DNA from: Ligilactobacillus araffinosus DSM 20653
Lineage (GTDB): Bacteria > Bacillota > Bacilli > Lactobacillales > Lactobacillaceae
Assembly: GCF_001435375.1 (NCBI RefSeq)
Contig: NZ_AYYZ01000029.1
Coordinates: forward strand, 370,460-434,459
Direction of reading: 5' to 3'
DNA length: 64,000 nucleotides
Positions 33,947 through 42,585 of the stretch are shown here, piece by piece (position 1 is the stretch's first letter; every line of letters starts with the position of its first letter). The position numbers and the translations under genes were made by a program. The notes below the pieces were generated by a model. That model made no database searches and was not told where the DNA came from. It saw only the letters and a list, made by a program, of their open reading frames with translations.

Positions 33947-34837
33947 TTGCAAGTAAGTCATCACCGCCGATGGATCGTTTTCGGAGCGATTGCCTCAATT
34001 TTTTGGGGATTATCAGGAATTATTGCAAAGTTTCTATTTGAAGTTCCGCAAATGACACCAGTTTTTCTTACGCAGATCCGAATGATTTTTGCGGGCGGAA
34101 TCATGGTATTATTAGCAGCCATTTGTGGCCGCCACCCTTTTGTCGTTTTTTATGACCGGTATGCGGTCCTTCAATTTTTGATTTACGGTATTATTGGCAT
34201 GATTCCAGATCAGTTGTTTTATTTCATTACGGTGAATTATGGGAACGCATCGATTGCGACGATTCTTCAATTTGTTGGTCCGTTTTTTGTAATGCTTTAC
34301 ATGGCATTAGTTCATCATCAACTCCCCCGGCGAATTGAAATCATCAGTGCGATCGTTGCCTTTATTGGGGTAGCAATGGTCGCGACGAACGGCAGATTTA
34401 CCCATCTTGCAGTTACGCCAGCCGTTTTATTTTTTGGAATTCTATCTGCAGTTGGAGTAATGACAACGACGGTTAGTCCCCGTCAGTTACTTCAAAAATA
34501 TGACGCGCTTACGGTCACCGGTTGGGGAATTTTGATTGCAGGAATTGCGTTATCGATTTTTCATCCGGTGGTTCCCAAAGTAAGTTTAGCGCCGATAAAC
34601 TTTGTTGAGATCATCGGCGTAATTTTAATTGGAACGATCATTCCGTTTCTGTTATTCTCGGTGGCACTTAAACACGTCAACCCAACGATTATGAGTTTAT
34701 TGGATGCCTTTGAACCAATTACGGCGACTTTTGGCTCAGTCATCTTAATGGGATTAACACTTAGCGTTGCCGAAATTATTGGCTCGATTTTGATTATTAT
34801 TGCGGTAATTGGGTTAAATTATCAGCCGAAGAAATAA
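33947..34837 (+). CDS. EamA-family (DMT) transporter
   Basis: The 296-residue protein has ten membrane segments in two EamA repeats. FGAIASIFWGLSGIIAKFLF, TQIRMIFAGGIMVLL and ATILQFVGPFFVMLYMAL mark repeat one; IIPFLLFSVALKHVNPTIMS and LDAFEPITATFGSVILMG mark repeat two. The TTG at 33947 is chosen because GAAGGA lies eight bases upstream; an ATG at 33923 is within the terminator tail and has no ribosome site. Substrate unknown, often amino acids or metabolites. Confidence 0.85.
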   Translation: MQVSHHRRWIVFGAIASIFWGLSGIIAKFLFEVPQMTPVFLTQIRMIFAGGIMVLLAAICGRHPFVVFYDRYAVLQFLIYGIIGMIPDQLFYFITVNYGNASIATILQFVGPFFVMLYMALVHHQLPRRIEIISAIVAFIGVAMVATNGRFTHLAVTPAVLFFGILSAVGVMTTTVSPRQLLQKYDALTVTGWGILIAGIALSIFHPVVPKVSLAPINFVEIIGVILIGTIIPFLLFSVALKHVNPTIMSLLDAFEPITATFGSVILMGLTLSVAEIIGSILIIIAVIGLNYQPKK

Positions 34838-34863
34838 AATTTAATGGCTATTTCCAATGAATT

Positions 34864-34907
34864 AAGGACTAAGTTCTATTTTAAAGAAAACTTAGTTCTT
34901 TTTTTGC
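34864..34907 (+). terminator. Terminator of the EamA gene
   Basis: AGGACTAAGTT and AACTTAGTTCT pair around an A/T loop and run into seven T. Confidence 0.75.
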
Positions 34908-34922
34908 TATATTTAGTTTTGG

Positions 34923-35678
34923 TCAGGGAGATTTAATTGCTTTTTTAACATCTTTTATACGACGAAATGAAACTTCATACCTGCATGAATTAGTCAATGT
35001 AACCAACCTTTTACTTACATCAAAATGAATAATATTTTCGGGATTAACCAAGATCCCGCGGTTAATTTTCAATAATTTTATGTGTTGCCGATGAATATCT
35101 TTGATGCTACTTGAAAATTCTATTTTTTCGCTTAGAGTAGATAAAATTACCTTATGAGGACTAGTTGAAGCTTCGATTGCAAGAATATCATTTAATGGCA
35201 AAATTTTGATTTCATGCCCTAATTTAAATTTGAATAACTCTTTTTTTAAATTTAAACATTGTAAGTAATAGTCGTATGCATATCGCAGATCTTCTTCAAT
35301 TCGACTTTTTATATTGTAATTAGAATGATTCTTGATAATATAATCAAGCGGAGAAATTCGCGCTTCAACTGCTAGGAGTAAATATTTTATGTCAGTAGTA
35401 ATAAACACAATTTGAGCAAGCGGAAAGGAAGTCCGGACCCATTTTCCAAGTTCAAGGCCTGTAATTTCTTTTTTTAAATCGATATCAATGAATACTAAAA
35501 TATTCTTATCAAAGATTTCAATAGCTTCCCTTGTCAAGAAATCAATGATATCGATTGGATTAGACGTTGCGATTTGTAACTTACTATTGAATTCGTTTAT
35601 CATGATATGATTCTGAATAATTGTACAATATTCTTTTAGTTGAACCGGTTTATCTTCACAAAGCAAAATAAGTAACAT
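34923..35678 (-). CDS. LytTR-type response regulator (AgrA/ComE family)
   Basis: From MLLILLCEDKPVQLKEY the protein is 251 residues: a receiver with acidic pair E-D at residues 8-9, phospho-aspartate in LVFIDIDLK and lysine in DYIIKN, then a LytTR DNA-binding domain with ILAIEASTSPHKVILSTLSE and LKINRGILVNPENI. Such regulators usually control bacteriocin or quorum-sensing operons with a membrane kinase, absent here. It is the last gene of the AT-rich operon, 19 bases after the exporter. Start chosen by the GAGGG site. Confidence 0.85.
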   Translation of the reverse strand: MLLILLCEDKPVQLKEYCTIIQNHIMINEFNSKLQIATSNPIDIIDFLTREAIEIFDKNILVFIDIDLKKEITGLELGKWVRTSFPLAQIVFITTDIKYLLLAVEARISPLDYIIKNHSNYNIKSRIEEDLRYAYDYYLQCLNLKKELFKFKLGHEIKILPLNDILAIEASTSPHKVILSTLSEKIEFSSSIKDIHRQHIKLLKINRGILVNPENIIHFDVSKRLVTLTNSCRYEVSFRRIKDVKKAIKSP

Positions 35679-35697
35679 AGCATTTTCCCTCATATGT

Positions 35698-37260
35698 CTA
35701 AAGTTGTTGAATTGGAATGCGCGTAAATGATTTATGCCATTTAGCTGGCATATTATGGTCAACGATAATAATCACAGTGTTTGATAATGTATTTAGATAT
35801 TCGTATAAGTTGTTTTGTATATCCTCATTTAAATTACTTATCAGTTCATCTAGGATAACAACATTATTTTTTCGATCAAGTAAAGCTCGTATTATTTTTA
35901 TTTTCTGAATTTGTCCTGTACTCAATAATACTTTATTATCTTTTTTGGCTATATCATCTATTTTTAAGTTGAGGTTTAATATCTTAGCAATTTTTGAATA
36001 TTCTTTTTTGTTATATTTATTTAGTCCAATAATTATATTTTCGTTAACTGTTCCATCAAATACAAACGCATCATTTGTGACATATAATATTTTTTTAATA
36101 TTTTTTCCTAGATAAATTTTCCCTTTTTTTTTAGGAATCAGATTAGCTAAGGTTTTTAAAAATGTACTTTTCCCTGATCCATTTGGACCATCAATAAAGT
36201 AAATACCATTTTTAATTGATATGCTCACAGATCCTAAATTTCTATCATATCCAAAAGTTAAATTATCTATTTTAATCTTGTTAACATAGTCAGTGCCATT
36301 ATAGTTATCGACTATTTTTAATTCTGAAATTTTTTTAAAATAACCATTTATTCTTTCAATAGAGACATCCATTTCTTTTTTTAAAGGAATAATTTGCATT
36401 AAATTGCTTATAGGAGAAAAAATTGCACCCGCAAAAGTATATATGGCAATTAAAGTTCCTATGCTCATCTCTTTTTTTAATACATAAATTATCCCTATCG
36501 ATAAAACTATAAAAGGTGCTACTATTGAAAATAACGCAACACAACTATTAGAAAATGCCTGTAAAGTATCGTAATATATGTTATTCTTTTTCAAAAGTTT
36601 ATTATTAATACTAAATTTTTTTAAAATATATTGTTGTGCTGAAAAAGCTTTAATTATTAGATTACCACTAATAAACTCCGTAATGTTTTTATTAACAGCA
36701 TCTAGATAATGTTTAGATTTAAAATATATTTTTTGGATATAAATCCCGAGTATTATGTTAGTACATAATATTAATGGAATAGTTAATAGAAGTATTAATG
36801 TTAATTTTGCATTTAGAGAAAATAAAGCGCTTATATAGGATAAAATTAAGGTTGAATAATATATTATCAATATAAAAAAATTAACAATTTGTTGTCCTAA
36901 TTGTTCGAAATCACTATTAATAATAGTTTTAAATTTTTCTCTTTCTTCTTGGAAATCAACAGATAACATACAATTAAATAGCTTCAATTTTTTCTCAAAA
37001 AGATAAGTTTGAACAATTTTTGATAAGAAACGACTAACTATAAATGATATTGTTGCCTGTATTATCAATACAGATAGTATCGTTATAAGTATTATTGACA
37101 ATTGTTTTATGTTTTTATTTGCCAATTCATTAAATATATATTTAAGACTATATGGATAGGCGACATTGCATATCGCAGTACAGATAATTCCTACAGTGAT
37201 TATTATAAATTGATGTAAATTTAAAGAAATCATTTTATTTAGTTTTAAAAGCATCTTCAA
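35698..37260 (-). CDS. ABC exporter, fused membrane and ATPase domains
   Basis: The 520-residue half-transporter has six membrane segments (residues 1-300), then an ATPase with Walker A DGPNGSGKST, signature LLSTGQIQKIK (LSTGQ in place of LSGGQ), Walker B VVILDELISNL and the H-loop VDH. The length lacks room for a C39 peptidase domain, so any leader removal must come from another protein, such as the subtilisin-like protease encoded two genes upstream. Its start overlaps the preceding ATPase gene by four bases. Probably exports a modified peptide. Confidence 0.82.
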   Translation of the reverse strand: MKMLLKLNKMISLNLHQFIIITVGIICTAICNVAYPYSLKYIFNELANKNIKQLSIILITILSVLIIQATISFIVSRFLSKIVQTYLFEKKLKLFNCMLSVDFQEEREKFKTIINSDFEQLGQQIVNFFILIIYYSTLILSYISALFSLNAKLTLILLLTIPLILCTNIILGIYIQKIYFKSKHYLDAVNKNITEFISGNLIIKAFSAQQYILKKFSINNKLLKKNNIYYDTLQAFSNSCVALFSIVAPFIVLSIGIIYVLKKEMSIGTLIAIYTFAGAIFSPISNLMQIIPLKKEMDVSIERINGYFKKISELKIVDNYNGTDYVNKIKIDNLTFGYDRNLGSVSISIKNGIYFIDGPNGSGKSTFLKTLANLIPKKKGKIYLGKNIKKILYVTNDAFVFDGTVNENIIIGLNKYNKKEYSKIAKILNLNLKIDDIAKKDNKVLLSTGQIQKIKIIRALLDRKNNVVILDELISNLNEDIQNNLYEYLNTLSNTVIIIVDHNMPAKWHKSFTRIPIQQL

Positions 37261-38150
37261 TCGACAGCCTTTCGTTTAAAGATTTCCTCTAATGAAGGAT
37301 ATGATTGATTAAATAACGGAACATAACCGTATTCTTTGACAATATCCTTGAAAATTATTCTACCTATTCGTTCATTTACTAATTTCATTTTTATGTTCCC
37401 ATTTTTCATTTGTTTAATGTCTGAAACGCCATTGTACTTTTTGAAAAACTCTGTATTTTGAACTCCATTAATTGTAAGGTATTCTCTAATAAATCCCTTA
37501 TAAATATTCTTTATCTCATCATTTAAAACTGTTTTCCCATGTTTCAGCATCAATATTTTGTCAGAAACTTTTTCTACATTTTCCATACTATGACTTGAAA
37601 ATATTATCATTGATCCTTTTCTTTTTGATTCTAAAATCGCATCATTTAATAGTTCAGCATTAACTGGATCAAGCCCTGAGAAAGGCTCGTCTAAAATAAT
37701 TAACCTTGGTTCAAACATTAGTACAGCTATTAGTTGAATTTTTTGAGCATTTCCTTTTGATAAATCTTTTATTTTATCATTAAAATTACCGACTACGTCT
37801 AGTTTTTTCATCCATTTTCTTAAGTTTGTTCTTAAATTCAAATGGCTCATTCCGTGTAATTCTCCAAAATAGGTCATTTGATTGATTATTGTTTCATTTT
37901 GATATAATCCACGTTCTTCGGGCATAAATCCAAAAGTACCTCTCACTTTCTCATCAATTAATTTATTATTTATTAATATTTGCCCTTTTGATGGTGAAAT
38001 AAATCCCATGATCATTCTAAAAGTCGTTGATTTCCCAGCGCCGTTTTGTCCAATGATTCCTAATGTTTCTCCTGGATATAATTTAAAATTTAAATCATCC
38101 ACTGCTGTCTTACCATTAAAATTACGACTTACATGCCTAAGTTCAATCAT
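37257..38150 (-). CDS. ABC transporter ATP-binding protein (NatA/LanF-like)
   Basis: The 297-residue ATPase has Walker A GQNGAGKSTT, FGFMPEERGLYQN (Q-loop region of the YhaQ/NatA group), signature LSKGNAQKIQL, Walker B LIILDEPFSGLD and H-loop SSHS. A C-terminal extension of about 85 residues resembles the accessory domain of this group. The usual membrane partner (ABC-2 permease) is missing next to it. It overlaps both neighbours by four bases. Self-immunity (LanF-like) or export are both possible. Confidence 0.82.
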   Translation of the reverse strand: MIELRHVSRNFNGKTAVDDLNFKLYPGETLGIIGQNGAGKSTTFRMIMGFISPSKGQILINNKLIDEKVRGTFGFMPEERGLYQNETIINQMTYFGELHGMSHLNLRTNLRKWMKKLDVVGNFNDKIKDLSKGNAQKIQLIAVLMFEPRLIILDEPFSGLDPVNAELLNDAILESKRKGSMIIFSSHSMENVEKVSDKILMLKHGKTVLNDEIKNIYKGFIREYLTINGVQNTEFFKKYNGVSDIKQMKNGNIKMKLVNERIGRIIFKDIVKEYGYVPLFNQSYPSLEEIFKRKAVD

Positions 38151-38890
38151 AAAAACATATCCCCATTTCCGTTACAAATTACTCCAGTTACAATTGCAGC
38201 AGCTAAGCTTGTTCCAAATAAATTCATAATGAATTCGCTATTTGGGGTTGTAAATAATACTTTTAATTTGTCGTTTAAATTTAAATTTTTTTCTCCCCCG
38301 GGTACATATACATTTACGTATTTTCCATAATTGGAATAATTTGTCTTTTTTCCTTTCCGATTTAAAGCTCCAACTGTTATAACGTCTTCTAACATTGCTG
38401 GGACTATTTTGTAATTGTTTAACTCATCTAAGCATAAATTGTTATTCCCGGCAGATGTTATTATCCTCACCCCCGATTCTTTGGCGGTATGTGTTATTTT
38501 TTCCAACCTATGATATAAATTTAGATCTTTTTTGTTAGAAAGATTTAAAATGCCTTCCATCGAGATATTAATAACCTTATTGCCCTGTTTAATGGCACTT
38601 TTCAGAAGTTCAGGAAGTTGCTTGATTTTTCTGACTTTATAACTATTTAAAACAAGTTCTTCCGTGTTAAACATGCCTATCAAAGAAGTAACTGCATTAC
38701 CGTGCCAATAATTTGAATAATCTCCTTGTATTTTTTTAAATCTTGATAATAAGTATGGACTGTTTGATTTAATTCCGTAGTCAATAATAGCTACACTTTT
38801 TGTCTCTTTCTTTAAAGAAAAAATTTCATTTGAAAGATTTTCAAGTAATTCTCGATTTTTTTCTTTTAAAATATTATTGCTTAAATACAT
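38147..38890 (-). CDS. Cytoplasmic subtilisin-like (S8) protease
   Basis: The 247-residue protein keeps the full catalytic set of family S8: D37 (VAIIDYGI), H63 (YWHGNAVTS), oxyanion N149 (ITSAGNNN) and S218 (LFGTSLAAA). It has no signal peptide and no long prodomain, so it should act inside the cell. Small cytoplasmic subtilases of this sort process leader peptides in some ribosomal-peptide pathways (LanP type), which fits the surrounding exporter and LanC-like genes. It overlaps its upstream neighbour by 17 bases and its downstream neighbour by four. Confidence 0.8.
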   Translation of the reverse strand: MYLSNNILKEKNRELLENLSNEIFSLKKETKSVAIIDYGIKSNSPYLLSRFKKIQGDYSNYWHGNAVTSLIGMFNTEELVLNSYKVRKIKQLPELLKSAIKQGNKVINISMEGILNLSNKKDLNLYHRLEKITHTAKESGVRIITSAGNNNLCLDELNNYKIVPAMLEDVITVGALNRKGKKTNYSNYGKYVNVYVPGGEKNLNLNDKLKVLFTTPNSEFIMNLFGTSLAAAIVTGVICNGNGDMFL

Positions 38891-39476
38891 ATGCCAAGGC
38901 TCCTGTTAAGTATGGAGAATTAGTAACATTTTGATTCAAAGGAATATTTTCCGTAAAGTTAATAGCATCATCTATTTTTTGATTTGTTTTATTAAACTTA
39001 AATGGAAATGAATATATTTTTTCGTTTGTATGTGAAGTAATTATTTTTCTTGCGTATTCCATTCCAGCCCAACCGGTTAATAAACTATCATCTTTAATTT
39101 TTTGTTTCTTATTTGCAGCCAATAATTTTTTATATATAGAAATGACTTTTTTCGAAGACAAAAATTGTGGCCGATATTTTGCAATAACAATTAACCATCC
39201 TGAAAAATTTAGTAACCCCGGATATGAGTATCCAATATTTATTTCATTTTTATTTTCGAAAATAATGCCTAGTTCATCAATGTGTTTAATATAATTATCT
39301 AAAACATCTGTTATATAAGTTGAGTTTTCGTGATTTGTTAAAGATTTTTTAATATCAAAAGGAGTTAATAAATAAGATAACTGTATTAATCTTATTTGCT
39401 TTTCTATAATATTAGTGTCAAGCGACTTTATACGTTGTAAAATTGATTCATTAATTGTCATATTATTCTTAAACAA
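38874..39476 (-). CDS. LanC-like fragment, possible truncated lanthipeptide synthetase
   Basis: The 200-residue product is not confidently assigned. Spaced glycine motifs, YPGLLNFSGWLIVIAKY (85-101), SLLTGWAGMEYARKI (131-145) and NSPYLTGALAYVF (186-198), resemble the repeated G-x-x-G hairpins of LanC-type cyclase domains of class III/IV lanthipeptide synthetases, which lack zinc ligands. The frame is open further upstream, up to the break with the helicase gene near 39535, and has no ribosome site, as expected if the N-terminal part was deleted. It ends early, overlapping the protease gene. Confidence 0.45.
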   Translation of the reverse strand: MFKNNMTINESILQRIKSLDTNIIEKQIRLIQLSYLLTPFDIKKSLTNHENSTYITDVLDNYIKHIDELGIIFENKNEINIGYSYPGLLNFSGWLIVIAKYRPQFLSSKKVISIYKKLLAANKKQKIKDDSLLTGWAGMEYARKIITSHTNEKIYSFPFKFNKTNQKIDDAINFTENIPLNQNVTNSPYLTGALAYVFKQ

Positions 39477-39508
39477 AGTAGTCGAAATAATATCCTTTGA
39501 TATATTAA

Positions 39509-40423
39509 TTAATTGATTATTTTTAGATGTTGATTGCCACTTAAAATTCCAAAATCAGATTTTGCCCCGCCAATTACTTTATAAAAACTTTCCTTGGCCT
39601 TTAACAAAATTTGTTCGCGGTGAACAACAAATAAAAAACGGTGCGGCTTAAATTTCTTCGTCCATAAAGCTGCTAAGTAAGTTTTTCCCGTTCCTGTTGC
39701 TGAAACGATCAGTCCTCGCGAAGCGTGTTGTTGATAATACAAATCTTCTAACTCGTTAAGGGCAGCTGCCTGCATTTTATTGGGCGTGATTGCAGCTGAT
39801 CGATGGGCTGATATTTTAGATTGCGGGCGTTGCGGTTGGGGTTTAACATAACCTACCTGATATTCATCGATCCAATCACCCGTTAACGGGACACTTTGTT
39901 GTTGTAACCGGTCAAATTCCAGGTTAAGTTGTTTAACAAACTTTCCCTGATGCATTGAGGTTAGGCGTAAATTCCACTCTTGATTTTGAATCAGTGCACT
40001 GCGGGTAAAATTCGCACTTCCAATATATGCCGTTTGATATTCATCGTAATCAAAGAAATACCCCTTCGCGTGAAATCCGGGAGTATTCACGATATGAACA
40101 TCAAGATTAGAGATCTTCAGTAATTCCCAAAAGACAGCGGGCTCATTAAACCTTAAATATGTTCCAGTGATTAGGGTCCCATGCACGCCTTTATCTGCCA
40201 GCTCCTTTAAAATCACTTTTAACGGCGTCAACATATCACGGGTAATGAAAGCCACTGCCCATTTAAATTCCTTACAATGCAACAATTCGTATTTAAGATG
40301 TTGCCATAAACAATCTTGCGGCTGATTGGTAATGATTTGCGGTGCAAGATATTGGTTAGAATGATTTGAATTTGCCTGAATAAGACTGTTAGCCAAAATT
40401 TGATCAAAAAATTGTTTTTTCAA
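39509..40423 (-). pseudogene. PLD-nuclease/DEAD helicase, truncated at residue 304
   Basis: The first 304 residues of a protein normally about 900 long. A phospholipase-D-like nuclease domain (H118-x-K120 in FHAKGYFF, then GSANFTRSAL) is followed by a helicase Walker A (SATGTGKTYLAAL, 242-254). The frame ends in LSGNQHLKIIN just before motif II would appear. The break coincides with the start of the AT-rich operon, so the 3' two thirds of the gene were lost in the same event. TTG start behind GAGGAG. The PLD domain could still be expressed. Confidence 0.85.
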
Positions 40424-40451
40424 CTCAATTACTCCTCTTGGTAGTAAGAAA

Positions 40452-40475
40452 GAGATTGTGATTTATATCACAACC
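40452..40475 (-). terminator. Terminator of the FMN reductase/MFS operon
   Basis: On the minus strand AGGTTGTGAT and ATCACAATCT pair around ATAA, followed by CTTTCTT. The arms resemble the terminator blocks of the repeats at 4988 and 62074. Confidence 0.75.
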
Positions 40476-40484
40476 TCCTTTTCA

Positions 40485-41096
40485 TTAATCATTAAATTCT
40501 TGATATGGATGCTCCCTTAAAATTCGACTGTAAAAGCTGATTTCATGCAAGGTTTCCAGCAATTTCTCCTGGTAATACGCTCCAGATGGCGCATCTTCAA
40601 GCAAAAAGCCATCCGTTGAAAAGTTTGCTGTAATTTTACCGACCGTGGTAATCATTGGTAAAGTGATAAATCCTAACCGATTGATCACTTCGCGCAGGGC
40701 TTCACCACCAAATTGACCAGCGCGCATATTATCGGCGTAGCTAATGATTTTGGCTGGTTTCCGGTTTCCTTCAAATGCAAGGTAATCAATTGCGTTTTTC
40801 AAAACGGCCGGAATTGAATGATTGTATTCCGGAGTAATGAAGATGTATCCGTCAGCAGTTTGCATGTCGTCGATCCATTGCTGTTCGTTTGGCGCAAGCC
40901 CCCGTTCCGGATTATTGATCGGTGGTAAGTCTTCATGGAAGAAATCCAAGTGATATTGATCTAACGTAATGAACTTGAAGGTAACTTCATCGAGTTCACT
41001 GACGAACGGTGCGATTTTATTTTCAAGGTATTTAAGCAATCGTTTGCCAATTGCAATCTGACGGTTGCTTCCTAAAATAACATTAACTGTAACCAT
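40485..41096 (-). CDS. NADPH-dependent FMN reductase family protein
   Basis: The 203-residue flavodoxin-fold protein has VILGSNRQIAIGKRL (phosphate loop for FMN), ITPEYNHSIPAVLKNAIDYL (the family motif) and ADNMRAGQFGGEALREVINR. Members reduce FMN, quinones or azo compounds with NAD(P)H. It is encoded directly after the EmrB-type MFS gene with one base between, so the two are co-expressed. Such pairs are commonly linked to drug or quinone stress, which is inference here. Confidence 0.88.
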   Translation of the reverse strand: MVTVNVILGSNRQIAIGKRLLKYLENKIAPFVSELDEVTFKFITLDQYHLDFFHEDLPPINNPERGLAPNEQQWIDDMQTADGYIFITPEYNHSIPAVLKNAIDYLAFEGNRKPAKIISYADNMRAGQFGGEALREVINRLGFITLPMITTVGKITANFSTDGFLLEDAPSGAYYQEKLLETLHEISFYSRILREHPYQEFND

Positions 41097-41097
41097 T

Positions 41098-42474
41098 TTA
41101 TTTTTCCTTTGATGATTTTTGGGTAACTAAAAATGTAAATAACAATGCAATCAATTGTAGGATAAACAGCAGGCAAAATGCCGTTCGAACCCCGATCATG
41201 GTTCCAAAGGCAATCTGATGCGTTACATTTTGATGTTCGGCAACGATCGTTGCGACAATTGAAGTTCCCAATGCACCAGCTAATTGTTGTACGGTATTCA
41301 AAACCGCATTCGCATCGGTGCTGAATTGATTCTCAACTTGGTGCAGCCCGCTTGTCATCGTGTTTCCAGAACTAAATGCCTGTCCCATGATTGCAATTGC
41401 AAAGAAGATAATAATCATCCAAATCGTCATCTTCGGCATGAAAATGCTGAAAAGCAAGGTGGCAATGGCATACAAAATGAATCCTAGCATGATCGGCTTC
41501 CGCGCTCCCCAAACATCGTACATCTTTCCGCCAAGCAACGACAGGAAAATTCCCAGCGTTGTTCCTGGCAAAAGCAATAAACCAGCAATGAATGCATTTT
41601 GGTGAAGTGATAATTGCGCAAAGTTGGGTAACAAGAAGCTTGTTCCTAAAATACTAAACTGCGAAATCATCAGCGCAATCATACTTAAATCAAACCGCCA
41701 ATTTAAAAATACATTAGTTCGAATTAACGGATGTTGCGGTTTCTTTGAATACTTATAGAATCCAATGATGGCAATCACACTGACTAACAGTAAAACAATG
41801 ACCCGCCAGTCAAGCCACCCAGAAATTGAAGCTTGGTTCGTTGCAAACACTAGGCTGCTGAATGCAATTGCTAAAATGATCCAACTAATGAAATCAAATT
41901 TTAAGTGTTCAATCGCTGATTTCTGGGTAATTGAAGTTATTCCAAGAATCAACGAAATCACTAGCAGCGGTAATAATACTAAGAAAATAACCCGCCAGCC
42001 AAACATCTTAACAATGAAACCACCCATTGTTGGTCCAACTGCCGGCGCAATTGCAATGATTAAGTTCGCAAAGCCCATTACCGTTCCGGTCTTGGAAATC
42101 GGGACCTGTTCAACAATGATGTTAAACATCAACGGTAATGCGATTCCGGTTCCAATACCTTGAATCAATCGTCCAAGTAAAATAATTGCAAAGGATGGCG
42201 CAACCATGGCCGCAACCGTTCCTAAAATAAAGAATAAGTTTGAAATTATAAATAAGTTTTTCGTCTTAAAGCTGCGTTTTAAAAATGACGATGTTGGAAT
42301 TACGAGTGCAAGAACCAGTAAGTATCCGGTCGTCAACCACTGCACCGCAGATGTTGAAACATGAAAATCACTCATGAGCGTTGGAAAAGCAACATTCATC
42401 GCAGTTTCAACAACAATCCCGGCAAATGATAAAATTCCCGTCGCGGTAACCGCGCGTAAAGTTTTTGAATTCAT
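41098..42474 (-). CDS. MFS drug efflux transporter, EmrB/QacA (DHA2) type
   Basis: The 458-residue protein has about 14 membrane segments. AMNVAFPTLMSDFHVSTSAV, WLTTGYLLVLALVIPTSSFL and LGRLIQGIGTGIALPLMFNI are the DHA2 motifs for multidrug proton antiporters. APAVGPTMGGFI is motif C of antiporters. It is the first gene of a two-gene unit with the FMN reductase. ATG behind GGAGG. Confidence 0.88.
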   Translation of the reverse strand: MNSKTLRAVTATGILSFAGIVVETAMNVAFPTLMSDFHVSTSAVQWLTTGYLLVLALVIPTSSFLKRSFKTKNLFIISNLFFILGTVAAMVAPSFAIILLGRLIQGIGTGIALPLMFNIIVEQVPISKTGTVMGFANLIIAIAPAVGPTMGGFIVKMFGWRVIFLVLLPLLVISLILGITSITQKSAIEHLKFDFISWIILAIAFSSLVFATNQASISGWLDWRVIVLLLVSVIAIIGFYKYSKKPQHPLIRTNVFLNWRFDLSMIALMISQFSILGTSFLLPNFAQLSLHQNAFIAGLLLLPGTTLGIFLSLLGGKMYDVWGARKPIMLGFILYAIATLLFSIFMPKMTIWMIIIFFAIAIMGQAFSSGNTMTSGLHQVENQFSTDANAVLNTVQQLAGALGTSIVATIVAEHQNVTHQIAFGTMIGVRTAFCLLFILQLIALLFTFLVTQKSSKEK

Positions 42475-42534
42475 TCAATAATCCTCCGTAAAAAATATCA
42501 CAGTTGATTATTATAGCAAATAAAACGACGAAAA

Positions 42535-42568
42535 CAAAAAGGGCCGCACCGCATGCGACCTTTTTTAA
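42535..42568 (-). terminator. Terminator of nupC
   Basis: On the minus strand AAAAAGGTCGCA and TGCGGCCCTTTTT pair around TGCGG, giving a strong stem with a T tail. Confidence 0.7.
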
Positions 42569-42585
42569 TCTTTAATTTTAGTCTT

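Noticed and set aside
41360..42163. Plus-strand frames opposite the EmrB-type transporter
   Set aside because: They mirror a strongly supported membrane gene, lack ribosome sites and show no family features.
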